This document shows, in pieces, positions 19,268-27,285 of a stretch of 64,000 nucleotides of DNA. A program made the translations under genes and the position numbers. Under the pieces are notes generated by a model. The model worked only from the letters and a program-made list of their open reading frames with translations. It was not told the origin of the DNA and did no database searches. This stretch comes from Bin80 sp965219915 (GTDB lineage Bacteria; Bacteroidota; Rhodothermia; Rhodothermales; Bin80): assembly GCA_965219915.1 (NCBI GenBank), contig OZ244794.1, positions 2,604,001 to 2,668,000 on the forward strand, written 5' to 3'. Position 1 is the first letter of the stretch. Each line of letters begins with the position of its first letter.

Positions 19268-20722
19268 ATGCACGAATGCCACAATTATGATCAACAATAC
19301 ACGCGACGGGATTTTTTGACGCGAACGACGCTTGGGCTGGGCGCAGCAACGCTGGCTTCGCTGCTGAATCCAATCTCTGCCAGTGGAAAGCAAATCAGCG
19401 GGGATCCTGTACCGGGAATTCTTGGGACCACGCACTTTCCCGCAAAGGTCAAGCGCATTATTTATTTGCTTCAGAGCGGAGCCCCGTCTCAGTTGGACCT
19501 TTTTGACTATAAGCCCGCCCTAAAGGCCCATCACGGTGAGGAGCTTCCACCATCGGTCCGCGGAATGCAACGCCTCACTGGGATGACTGCGGGCCAGAAG
19601 AGCTTTCCTATGGTGCAGTCCCCGTTCTCCTTTGCACAGCATGGAGCAAGCGGAGCATGGATCAGCGACTTAATGCCCTATACATCCCAGATTGTTGACG
19701 AACTCTGTTTTGTCCGTTCCATGTATACAGACGCGATCAACCACGATCCTGCGATCACATTCTTGCAAAGCGGCTCCCAACAACCTGGACGCCCATCCAT
19801 GGGATCATGGCTGAGCTACGGTTTAGGTAGCGAGAATGCTAACCTCCCCTCCTTCGTTGTCCTGGTGACCAAGGACAAGATGGGACAACCTCTATATTCG
19901 CGACTTTGGGGAAATGGCTTCCTGCCCTCGCGTCACCAGGGTGTGCAGTTCAGGGCAGGTAAAGATCCTGTTCTATACTTGAGCAACCCTTCAGGAATTA
20001 CACAAGCGGACCGCGAAAGACACGTTCGCGCACTACGGGAACTCCAGGAGATCCAATTACAGAATCTGCAGGACCCAGAGATTGAAGCAAAGATCGCCCA
20101 ATACGAAATGGCCTTCCGGATGCAAACCTCAGTGCCGGAAGTCACTTCCCTGGAAGATGAACCTGAATCAACCTTTGATCTCTATGGGGAGGACGCAAGA
20201 GTAGCGGGCACATTCGCGGCCAACTGCCTGTTGGCACGCCGTCTCGCCGAGCGTGGTGTACGGTTCATTCAGCTTTACCACCAAGGCTGGGATCACCATG
20301 GAGGACTTTATGGTGCCATTCAAACTCAAGCAAGGGAAACCGACCAGGCCTCTGCGGCGCTGGTCCTAGACCTTAAGCAACGTGGCCTACTGGATGATAC
20401 GCTTGTGATTTGGGGTGGTGAATTTGGAAGAACCAACTACTCACAGGGACGCCTGACTCAGGAAGGGTTTGGACGGGATCATCATCCACGATGCTTTACG
20501 TTGTGGATGACCGGCGGAGGTATAAAGAAGGGATTTTCGTACGGAGAGACCGACGAGCTTGGCTACAATATTGCTCACAATCCCGTGCATGTACACGACT
20601 TCCAGGCGACCATTCTTCACCTCCTGGGTGTCGATCATGAACGTCTGACGTTTCGACATCAGGGCCGGCGGTATCGACTGACGGATGTGTTCGGAAACGT
20701 TGTGCACGACGTACTGGCATGA
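19268..20722 (+). CDS. DUF1501 domain protein with Tat signal
   Basis: 484-aa sulfatase-fold DUF1501 protein. The leader contains the twin-arginine motif TRRDFLTR followed by a hydrophobic stretch (LGLGAATLASLLNP), so it is exported folded. Family marks are IIYLLQSGAPSQLDLFDYKP, the FVRSMYTDAINHDPA loop, QLYHQGWDHHGG, WGGEFGRTNYSQG and GRDHHPRCFTLWMTGGGIKKG. The conserved His and Asp residues resemble alkaline-phosphatase-type metal sites. It sits 9 nt behind the DUF1549/DUF1553 gene, the standard two-gene unit in which both products probably act together in the periplasm. Function unproven. Confidence 0.9.
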   Translation: MHECHNYDQQYTRRDFLTRTTLGLGAATLASLLNPISASGKQISGDPVPGILGTTHFPAKVKRIIYLLQSGAPSQLDLFDYKPALKAHHGEELPPSVRGMQRLTGMTAGQKSFPMVQSPFSFAQHGASGAWISDLMPYTSQIVDELCFVRSMYTDAINHDPAITFLQSGSQQPGRPSMGSWLSYGLGSENANLPSFVVLVTKDKMGQPLYSRLWGNGFLPSRHQGVQFRAGKDPVLYLSNPSGITQADRERHVRALRELQEIQLQNLQDPEIEAKIAQYEMAFRMQTSVPEVTSLEDEPESTFDLYGEDARVAGTFAANCLLARRLAERGVRFIQLYHQGWDHHGGLYGAIQTQARETDQASAALVLDLKQRGLLDDTLVIWGGEFGRTNYSQGRLTQEGFGRDHHPRCFTLWMTGGGIKKGFSYGETDELGYNIAHNPVHVHDFQATILHLLGVDHERLTFRHQGRRYRLTDVFGNVVHDVLA

Positions 20723-21262
20723 ATGCGGTTCACCCCCTGTCCAATCATCGAGCCCTAACGAAATACAGGGTCGAGCCGTTGCAATAATTATTTCCGACCC
20801 TACTCGCAGCGCCTGCTCTCGGCATATACAGAAGGTCTGTTTAGTTTATGGCCACTATGTGACGGATGAATATCTTCTGAAAGTAACCAATGTTCAGGAA
20901 CGGGTTTCTTTGGATGGGTCCAGATTAGCGCCTGCCCGCGATTATGAATCCAATAAATCGGATTCACTGATTTCCTGGCCCTCTGTCCAATTGAGTGATG
21001 GATAAAATGGCCTCTCCTGTAAACTTGGAATTCTCCGATTGAGGCACGATACAGATCCTTCCAAACTCTTTCATGAAATGCACTAAACTGACGTTTCCTG
21101 TCTTAAGTTTGGTCCCAGTGAACTCCCGTAGCATTACTGGTACTCGAATGTGATTTACATTAAACGTTGGAAGGCCCTTGGTTTAGTTATCTCTGCTCTT
21201 TAATTTTTCACGAGTTACAAGTAATTTTCAATTCAACACCCTGCACAGAAGACTGCAATAGC
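20723..21262. other. Intergenic region, no supported gene
   Basis: 540 bp after the DUF1501 gene. A small imperfect hairpin (AATCC...GGATT, 20947-20964) is present without a clear T-run, so I do not call a terminator. Base composition drops toward the DUF4268 gene. No ORF with a recognisable domain. Confidence 0.4.
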
Positions 21263-22192
21263 ATGCAAGAACTAGCGACCCTCGAAAGAATACCTGTCAG
21301 GAAAATCTGGGAGAACGAAGCCAAAGACTTCACTCCGTGGCTAGCTGAAAATGCCAGACTGCTCTTCGAGGAAATTGGCATAACTGCTGAAAACATCAAG
21401 ACTGAAAAAAGTGTAGGTCGCTATTTCGTTGACATTACGGCGGAGGAAAGTCGGACGCAAAAGAAAATTATTGTTGAGAACCAACTGGAGCGCACTGACC
21501 ATGATCATTTAGGGAAACTATTAACCTACGCTTCAAGCTTTGACGCATGTATAATCGTTTGGGTCGTCAGCGACATCACAGAAGAACATCAAAAGGCAAT
21601 TGAATGGTTCAATGAACACATGGATGATGAAATTGCCTTTTTTCTTGTCAAGGTGGAAGTCTATTGCATTGAAGATTCAAAGCGTGCTCCGAAGTTCAAT
21701 GTGGTTGTGGAGCCCAACTCATGGTCCAAAATTGTAAAGAGAAGTGGAACAACCAATAATAGTATCACCACTACAAAATTGAATCATCAAAAATTTTGGG
21801 AGGGCTTCAAAGAGTTCGCGTCCAAATCAGATACAGATTTGAATATTAGTCCAAAACCAAAACCGCGGGCTTGGTATGACATATATATTGGATATGGCGG
21901 CATCTGTTTGCGCCTAGACATCAACACGCAGGACAAACGAATCACTGCAGGCATATATATCACCGATAACAAGGAACTATATGATCGTCTTTCTCTCAAG
22001 AAGAATCTATTTAAAGAAATCGTGGGGGAAGAAATTGAATGGCGTACTCTTGAAGATAAACAGGCATCTAGGATTCTGTGTTCGCTATCCGGTAGTCCTC
22101 ACGATAAACGCAAGCAAAAAAAGTATTTTCGCTGGATGTTAGACAGGTCGAACGAATATGCTAAGGCGTTTAGGGAGAGCACACGAGGTTAA
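21263..22192 (+). CDS. DUF4268 protein with PD-(D/E)XK-like nuclease core
   Basis: 309-aa cytosolic protein of the DUF4268 family. The N-terminal half looks like a restriction-endonuclease fold: ARLLFEEIGI, then VGRYFVDITAEE, then KKIIVENQLERTDHDHLGKLLTYAS, giving a D...ExQ pattern typical of the PD-(D/E)XK active site. The C-terminal half carries the DUF4268 region (HQKFWEGFKEFASKS, WYDIYIGYGGICLRLDI, and ERSNEYAKAF-like helix). Relatives often lie near restriction or defence genes, but no methyltransferase or partner is seen here. The region is visibly more AT-rich than its neighbours, suggesting acquisition. The ATG at 21263 is preferred; an open TTG at 21167 has an implausible leader. Confidence 0.8.
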   Translation: MQELATLERIPVRKIWENEAKDFTPWLAENARLLFEEIGITAENIKTEKSVGRYFVDITAEESRTQKKIIVENQLERTDHDHLGKLLTYASSFDACIIVWVVSDITEEHQKAIEWFNEHMDDEIAFFLVKVEVYCIEDSKRAPKFNVVVEPNSWSKIVKRSGTTNNSITTTKLNHQKFWEGFKEFASKSDTDLNISPKPKPRAWYDIYIGYGGICLRLDINTQDKRITAGIYITDNKELYDRLSLKKNLFKEIVGEEIEWRTLEDKQASRILCSLSGSPHDKRKQKKYFRWMLDRSNEYAKAFRESTRG

Positions 22193-22496
22193 TGGCGTCA
22201 CCTCGGACTGACCTTTGACGGTTGTGAAATTCCACCCCATCTTCAAGGGGGTATTGCCCAACTTTGACTTGGTTATAGTTGCCGAACTCTGAATCAGCCA
22301 CGAGCACCGCACCATAAATCTGGGCTGTCCACAATAAAAGCACCCACCCGCTGGTTAGATTTCAGCCTTTGAATTCCGCCAGTTACTAGCTGCGGGAGCG
22401 TCGCGTCGGTGTTCCACTGAGATGGACGCCTCCAGTTTATTGGCAACCGATGTGACCATACGTCGTATTGGGATGACGCGCAACTAGAATCCCGAA
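22193..22496. other. Intergenic region, no supported gene
   Basis: 304 bp between the DUF4268 and vanZ-like genes. Short minus-strand frames exist (for example one reading YGAVLVADSEFGNYNQVKVG) but lack a start and a family match. Possibly a decayed gene end; nothing firm. Confidence 0.3.
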
Positions 22497-23060
22497 ATGC
22501 CTGTTTTCACGTCGGCGAGAGAGAAACGCCTCTGGGCCTATTCACTGGCTGTCGTAGTGGCCATCTACTCTACCCTGGGATTAGCGCGAACCCTGGTCGA
22601 CGAGTTGGGGAGCGACTTCTTGTCGGTCTGGCTTTTTCTTCTCGGTTGCATTCTGGTGCTCGCTACTGTGATCACGCAGGGCCTTAAGGTTCGTCCCGGT
22701 GGCGCAGAGATTGGAGTCGCTCTTGGCATCATTGCAGCCTACCTCCTGATCATCGTTCGGATGGCGGTGCCAACCGAGCGCTCCCATTTGGTCGAGTACG
22801 GAGTCGTGGCCGTCTTCGTCCACGAAGCGCTTTTAGAGCGAGTCACCCGGGGACGGCGTGTTCCCGTTCCGGGTCTGCTTGCAATCGCAATCGCTTCGAT
22901 AATCGGTGTCATTGACGAGGGCATCCAATGGTTTTTGCCCAGCCGCGTTATGGATCCGGTCGACATGTTGTTCAATGTACTAGCAGCGACGATGGCGATT
23001 GTAGCAAGTGTTGCCCTCCGGTGGGCTCGGCGGCGGACCAGCCGCTTCCTGGACCACTAG
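22497..23060 (+). CDS. VanZ-family membrane protein
   Basis: 187-aa polytopic membrane protein with about five hydrophobic segments. The VanZ signature is present: PTERSHLVEYGVVAVFVHEAL followed by IGVIDEGIQWFLPSRVMDPVDMLFN, with the conserved D-E-x-x-Q and D...D..FN pattern in the last helices. VanZ was named for low-level teicoplanin resistance, and most homologues have no known role. The gene is isolated, its ATG is clear, and it ends in a basic tail (RWARRRTSRF). Confidence 0.82.
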   Translation: MPVFTSAREKRLWAYSLAVVVAIYSTLGLARTLVDELGSDFLSVWLFLLGCILVLATVITQGLKVRPGGAEIGVALGIIAAYLLIIVRMAVPTERSHLVEYGVVAVFVHEALLERVTRGRRVPVPGLLAIAIASIIGVIDEGIQWFLPSRVMDPVDMLFNVLAATMAIVASVALRWARRRTSRFLDH

Positions 23061-23219
23061 TCAGATTCCCTGTGTGTGGTCAGCATTTGAATTCACAGTT
23101 TTACCCAGCAATCAATTCCAGCCCTAAGCTCACCATCTACTAAAACACGACTCAGACACTGTCTTTCATATGGCAGGATCCCCAACTCCTCCAGGACACT
23201 GTCTGTGAAGCGGATCAGC

Positions 23220-24176
23220 TCATTCCAGTGCGCACAAGTCTTCAACGGTGAAGCCCGTTGGTGTGCATCCGGTGACCCGTACAATCTGGCATACGCGGCG
23301 CGCCCTCCCAAATCCCGTGATCAATACCACAATATGCACTGCACGAAGTACGAGATGCCGCTGGTCAACGCCACGTGCACCTTCGCGGGCAAGATCACTC
23401 AAGCGCTCCAGAGCCTTGTCGGCATCCTCACCATGAATCGTTGCACATCCACCAGGATGACCCGTAATCCATGCATCCAAAAGAGACTTGGCCGAAGCAT
23501 CGCGCACCTCGCCTACAATAATCCGATTAGGGGTTGCGCGCAGACTGAATTTCACGAGCTCACGCATACTGATCCGGGCGGTTGTCTGGAGCTGGAGCGT
23601 GTCTGCCGCCCGAATATTGAGTTCCGTTGTATCCTCCAGGATCACTAGGCGTTCCTCAGGAAAAGCATCAATAATGGACTTCAATATGGCATTGCAGAGG
23701 GTTGTCTTTCCGCTGCCGGTAGGGCCAGCAACCAGGATGTTCCGGCGTGATTCAATGGCCGATCTCAGTATAGAATATCCATCGTGCGTCAGCATTGAAT
23801 CCATCACATAGTCTTCCAGTGAAGGGATTTGCCGACACGGCTTGCGAATATTAAAGGCAGGCCCAGAGGTCAAAGGCGGTATAAATCCCTGTATCCGGCA
23901 TTTCCCGAGATCCCGTTGCAATACAGCAGCTGCCAGCGAAGGATGATCACGATCAAAACGATTGGACGTGATGGAAGCAATAGCACGAAGAAACGCTTCG
24001 GCGCCCTGCGGAGACAAATCGGCAGGTACAAGTATTCTGCTTCCAGTCGTGGTAATTGCACGTACACACAGGTCAGGGTTCACATAAACCTCTTCGATTT
24101 CGGGACTCCGAAGCAGCGCAAGAATCTGATCACCAAGGTATTGCCGAATTAAAGCACTAAGGCGCTCGGGATCCAT
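23220..24176 (-). CDS. trbB: VirB11/TrbB-type secretion ATPase
   Basis: 318-aa hexameric traffic ATPase of the type IV secretion / conjugation family. Seen in order: N-terminal domain with PEIEEVYVNPD; Walker A GPTGSGKTTL (151-160); Asp box EDTTEL (181-186); Walker B IIVGEVRD (219-226); His box GHPGGCATIH (239-248). All are intact and the length fits TrbB (about 320 aa). Its start overlaps the end of the TraF-like peptidase gene by 20 nt, so the two are translated together. No other conjugation gene (trbC-L, coupling protein, relaxase) is in the window, so it is either a cryptic remnant or the motor of a reduced system. Confidence 0.88.
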   Translation of the reverse strand: MDPERLSALIRQYLGDQILALLRSPEIEEVYVNPDLCVRAITTTGSRILVPADLSPQGAEAFLRAIASITSNRFDRDHPSLAAAVLQRDLGKCRIQGFIPPLTSGPAFNIRKPCRQIPSLEDYVMDSMLTHDGYSILRSAIESRRNILVAGPTGSGKTTLCNAILKSIIDAFPEERLVILEDTTELNIRAADTLQLQTTARISMRELVKFSLRATPNRIIVGEVRDASAKSLLDAWITGHPGGCATIHGEDADKALERLSDLAREGARGVDQRHLVLRAVHIVVLITGFGRARRVCQIVRVTGCTPTGFTVEDLCALE

Positions 24177-24723
24177 TCCCCACTAGGATAAAGTACGGTG
24201 ATTCCCCACAGGAAATAGGTCCATAGTATCTGCTGTCATAGCTGAATGAGCTATGTGTGCTCAATAAAAAACATTCGCCAGGTTGCAGGATGTGTGTGCC
24301 TGCAGCGTTGGCCAGACTTCTACCCCTTTGATCATGCGCGTAGATAGGGGCTTCGTGATCACCCCATCCGCGAACCTGGACCCATCCGTCAGAGACCACT
24401 ACCGTATCTCCCTGCAGGGCGATGATGGGCTTGCCAATTCGTGCTGAACCGCTAGGACAGGTTCCCCTTCGAACATAGCCCCGTTGGACCGCGGCCCGCC
24501 CAATCTCGGCTGGAAGGCATGTGCGGAGCACATATCCGCGTTGGAGATCGAACACTTTCGTTATACGATAAAATCCGAGCGGCAGCGAGTCTGACGTATT
24601 AACAAATAGAGGCCAACTTATACGGCCCGCAGGAGCGGATTGAATGATCACCCCAGTGACCACAAGACTGCAGACAGTCAGGATGCCGACAACCTGGAGT
24701 CGGGATGGTGAATGGCAACGCAT
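24157..24723 (-). CDS. traF: TraF-type S26 signal peptidase
   Basis: 188-aa membrane-anchored serine protease of the S26 family, conjugative TraF subgroup. One N-terminal helix (VVGILTVCSLVVTGVII) leads to NTSDSLPLGFYRI, the usual TraF serine region (S46), then RIGKPIIALQGDTV with the catalytic lysine (K98). The closing GECFLLSTHSSFSYDSRYYGPI is diagnostic for S26 enzymes. TraF of plasmid RP4 matures the pilin by cleavage and cyclisation. No pilin gene (trbC) is visible nearby. The gene lies 10 nt behind the response regulator and overlaps the VirB11-like gene, suggesting a four-gene operon with the two-component pair. Confidence 0.85.
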   Translation of the reverse strand: MRCHSPSRLQVVGILTVCSLVVTGVIIQSAPAGRISWPLFVNTSDSLPLGFYRITKVFDLQRGYVLRTCLPAEIGRAAVQRGYVRRGTCPSGSARIGKPIIALQGDTVVVSDGWVQVRGWGDHEAPIYAHDQRGRSLANAAGTHILQPGECFLLSTHSSFSYDSRYYGPISCGESPYFILVGNGSRAP

Positions 24724-24733
24724 TCAGTCTCCG

Positions 24734-25459
24734 CTACGCAATGACCTCAAAATCGGCCAGACGATACCCAACGCCTTGCACCTTAAGGATATGTCTTGGA
24801 TTCAATGAGTCTTTATCCAGTTTACATCGCAGCGCGTATGCGTGACGATCAGTAGTTCTTGTTTTTACATCGTGCGGGATCTTTAATACCTTAACATTGA
24901 ACTCCGGCCTCGAAACTGCATGCCCCTTTCGAGCGGCCATGTAATGCAGTACATTCCACTCCATTGGTGTGAGATGTACCGTCTGACCATTTTTGAGGGC
25001 CACATGTAACTCAAAATCACATCGGGTATCGCCCACCTGTATGACGCGGGGAGAGCTGTCTCCGTGCTGTACACGTCGACAGATGGCCTTGGCGCGCGTC
25101 ACCAGTTCGTGAGTATTGAAAGGTTTACCCATATAATCATCTGCACCTGCTTCCAGACCCCGTACACGATCCCCTATGGTGTCCTTACCGGAAACTATAA
25201 TGACCGGAGTCTCACAACCGAACTCCCGTATTCGCCGTATGACTTCCAGTCCGTTTAGATCTGGCATCGTGATATCTACAATGGCGAGATCCAGAAAATC
25301 TTCAGACTGGATGAAATTGATCGCATCGTAGCCATTAGAGATGACGGTCACCCGTGCACCCCGCCGCTTGAAGACATGCTTGAGTCCCCTCGCGACCACG
25401 CTATCATCTTCGGCGACAAGTACATTGTTGATCGTCCCCGAGTCTGCTGTATAGGGCAT
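24734..25459 (-). CDS. OmpR-type response regulator
   Basis: 241-aa transcriptional regulator. The receiver domain (about 11-130) has the acidic pair VAEDDS (D18, D19), the phospho-acceptor in LAIVDITMPDLNG (D62), the conserved Ser90 in IIVSGKD, and Lys112 in YMGKPF. The C-terminal winged helix (about 145-238) ends in HILKVQGVGYRLADF, the standard OmpR beta-hairpin. The sequence VLKIPHDVKTRTTDRHAYALR is a slightly degenerate recognition-helix region. It lies 4 nt after the histidine kinase and 10 nt before the signal peptidase. It probably regulates its own operon. Confidence 0.92.
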   Translation of the reverse strand: MPYTADSGTINNVLVAEDDSVVARGLKHVFKRRGARVTVISNGYDAINFIQSEDFLDLAIVDITMPDLNGLEVIRRIREFGCETPVIIVSGKDTIGDRVRGLEAGADDYMGKPFNTHELVTRAKAICRRVQHGDSSPRVIQVGDTRCDFELHVALKNGQTVHLTPMEWNVLHYMAARKGHAVSRPEFNVKVLKIPHDVKTRTTDRHAYALRCKLDKDSLNPRHILKVQGVGYRLADFEVIA

Positions 25460-25463
25460 CGTA

Positions 25464-26111
25464 TTAAATGAATGTTTTTTGTGGTAGAATCACACGCATC
25501 ACAGTTCCTACGCCGACCGTACTGGCCACCTCGATACGCCCACCGTGGGCATGGACAATTTCCTGTGCTATCGCGAGCCCCATACCACTGCCGGATACCG
25601 TATCGCTGACTCGAAAGCGCGGCTTAAAGATGCTTTGCAAATGCTCCGGCGCAATACCGGCCCCCCGGTCGCGTACCCGGAGCTGTATGCCGTCAGATTG
25701 CAAGTCGGCAGCAATCACAATCTCGGTGGGCTGACTGTATGCAACTGCATTGTCGAGCAGATTCGTAAGTACGCGCCCAAGTGCGGGCCCATCACCCCAG
25801 ATCAGAGGCAACTCTTTTCTTGCAAGGAGAACAAACGTGTAGCCTGGATGCAGCTGCCTGTATACTTCAGCAGTATCCCGAAGCATTGCCCCGATGTCTA
25901 TTTCCTGATACTGCACCGATAGCTTGAAATTCTCCAACACACTGCGCATCATTTGCACGAGCCGGTCCACCTGCTCAGTAATGACGGTATGGCAGGCATC
26001 ACGCTCAGGGTCATCTGGCCGCATATCACGCAATCGGTCGTTGTAAAGTGCGATGGCACTGAGTGGGGTTTTCATGTCGTGGGATAAACTAGCAAGAGAA
26101 AAATTGGTCAT
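25464..26111 (-). CDS. Histidine kinase core, apparently N-terminally truncated
   Basis: 215-aa protein holding only the transmitter part. H-box LASLSHDMKTPL (His11), N-box RVLTNLLDNAVAYS, G1 DRGAGIAPEH and G2 GSGMGLAIAQEI, so catalysis looks intact. The protein starts about ten residues before the phospho-histidine with no sensor. Reading upstream in frame from the ATG gives 20 codons with a membrane-helix-like stretch (AALVFIWNTKLIY), cut by a TAA at 26172-26174. A frame beginning further upstream overlaps this. So the gene may have lost its sensor and membrane anchor by a frameshift or a recombination linked to the repeat that begins at 26315. Alternatively it is a genuine soluble kinase. 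The kinase and regulator form a pair (4-nt gap). Confidence 0.85.
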   Translation of the reverse strand: MTNFSLASLSHDMKTPLSAIALYNDRLRDMRPDDPERDACHTVITEQVDRLVQMMRSVLENFKLSVQYQEIDIGAMLRDTAEVYRQLHPGYTFVLLARKELPLIWGDGPALGRVLTNLLDNAVAYSQPTEIVIAADLQSDGIQLRVRDRGAGIAPEHLQSIFKPRFRVSDTVSGSGMGLAIAQEIVHAHGGRIEVASTVGVGTVMRVILPQKTFI

Positions 26112-26314
26112 GGGCCTTGTATAAATCAGTTTTGTATTCCAGATAAAAACCAGTGCCGCTGTATGCGACGCTTACAACAGAGCAGATGGGGCTGCCGTTA
26201 GCCGACGTTCGGTACCATACGCTTCCGAAACCTGTCATTCGGTCTGGCCAGTCCAGATAGCTAGGATTCGGTCGATGTAATAAACCTGGACTCCTGCGTA
26301 CCGGAAAATGAAAC

Positions 26315-26601
26315 CGATACAGAAAGCCGCAATAAGTCCTTTCTATCCGTGTCATAGGCTAAGACACATAAAAACATGTCCTGTACATATCACTCATGAA
26401 ATATATACATAAAATTATTATATATGTTTAACATATCAACCTAGAAATCACATAAACTTGTAACGCTAGTGGAAAAATCACGACAAACGAACGAGTATGG
26501 GGCACTCGGGGGGGATGCCCTTCGGATATGCTGCTAGAATTGGGGGCTATTCAGAAGCCGGCGGGAGTTGGCGAGGTTATTCTATTTCGTAGACCACGAC
26601 C
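26315..26601. repeat. Long direct repeat, copy 1
   Basis: About 287 bp matching 27538-27822 in the same orientation at a distance of 1220-1223 bp. The section 26441-26601 is nearly identical (isolated substitutions and one 1-bp indel), while 26315-26440 has diverged more. On the minus strand the repeat begins with the last codons of an ORF (ending VVVYEIE) and runs on into about 260 bp of downstream sequence. It lies just upstream of the truncated histidine kinase. Confidence 0.9.
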
Positions 26602-26726
26602 CTACTCTTCCGCTTAAACAACTCCGTCGCCTCGCGCTCATCGTTACCGAAAGCCACATCGACAACCGCCAAGCATCCTTGATTCGTAGCAGCGATTACT
26701 AGCTGGACAATCGTATACAATTTCAT
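26577..26726 (-). CDS. 49-aa small ORF sharing its tail with a beta-propeller protein
   Basis: Short minus-strand frame of 49 codons: MKLYTIVQLVIAATN at the start, a variable middle, and the end VVVYEIE. The last residues and the stop are identical in protein to the end of the beta-propeller lipoprotein at 27798, because both lie in the long direct repeat. The middle (GCLAVVDVAFGNDEREATEL) also looks like the final blade of such a protein. Its ATG overlaps the stop of the preceding small gene (TGATG), which suggests coupling. It may be a decayed or recombined C-terminal fragment of a propeller gene rather than an independent gene. Confidence 0.45.
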   Translation of the reverse strand: MKLYTIVQLVIAATNQGCLAVVDVAFGNDEREATELFKRKSRVVVYEIE

Positions 26727-26986
26727 CACCCTTCCATCCCGTGCGCGACCAGTACCTTGCGCAGCATATCGGACGCCTCTTTGACTTCCGCCTTAGCTCT
26801 ACTGAGCTTCCCCGCCTCCCCTTTCTCACACTGATCAAGTGAAACCTCCGCGTGTCCAAGCCACAAGTATGCACTCTTGACATCAATGAATGCGATTGCG
26901 TCCGGTAGCCTCCGGGGGCCCTCCGCGTGTCCAAGCCGCAAGTATGCACTCTTAACAGTTCTCAATACCCTTCTTTGTTCATTCAT
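26726..26986 (-). CDS. 86-aa helical protein with an internal duplication
   Basis: Unrecognised small protein. It contains a 25-residue unit twice, seen as VKSAYLRLGHAEG and VKSAYLWLGHAEV, encoded by a 38-bp direct repeat with two mismatches. The rest is charged and helix-prone (SRAKAEVKEASDMLRKVLVAHG). No signal peptide or membrane segment. A purine-rich TAGGA lies a few bases before the ATG. Its stop overlaps the start of the next small ORF (TGATG), supporting real translation. It belongs to the row of small genes between the two long repeats. Confidence 0.55.
   Translation of the reverse strand: MNEQRRVLRTVKSAYLRLGHAEGPRRLPDAIAFIDVKSAYLWLGHAEVSLDQCEKGEAGKLSRAKAEVKEASDMLRKVLVAHGMEG
26845..26957. 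repeat. 38-bp tandem-type repeat pair within the 86-aa gene
   Basis: Copies at 26845-26882 and 26920-26957, 75 bp apart, that is exactly 25 codons and in frame. They differ at two positions. The unit encodes KSAYLxLGHAE. This indicates duplication of one structural unit. Confidence 0.85.
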
Positions 26987-27057
26987 CCTACTTGCCCATT
27001 TCCGGGTGTTTGGTTAATGTTTTGTCTTGCCCTGATAACCGCGCCAGCGACTTGCCG

Positions 27058-27285
27058 TTAAACGTGTATCACCGCGCACCGTACACGTGCGACCGGATCA
27101 TCGTTCGTCTTTAACGATTCCGATTCAGATTCCAGCAGCCTGTACTCATCGATCAATTCAGCCATCGACCAACTGCTCGCGCATTTTTGTTCCTCTGTGT
27201 AGTAGCAATCTCGAAGTCTGATCAGATCAGCTTGCTTCTGCATTGATTCCAGCACTTCAATCTGTTCGTTAGTTAGCCGCATCAT
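27058..27285 (-). CDS. 75-aa small protein, unrecognised
   Basis: Acidic, helix-rich protein beginning MMRLTNEQIEVLESMQKQAD and containing SSWSMAELIDEYRLLESE. No domain recognised; no export signal. Its ATG overlaps the stop of the preceding small ORF in an ATGA (27282-27285), a strong sign of coupled translation. The next gene downstream starts 71 nt later. Composition and coupling favour a real gene, possibly of mobile-element or phage origin. Confidence 0.5.
   Translation of the reverse strand: MMRLTNEQIEVLESMQKQADLIRLRDCYYTEEQKCASSWSMAELIDEYRLLESESESLKTNDDPVARVRCAVIHV

Noticed and set aside
23220..24723. An integrative conjugative element boundary
   Set aside because: Two transfer-type genes are present, but no integrase, relaxase, att-like repeats or tRNA gene were found, so no element can be delimited.
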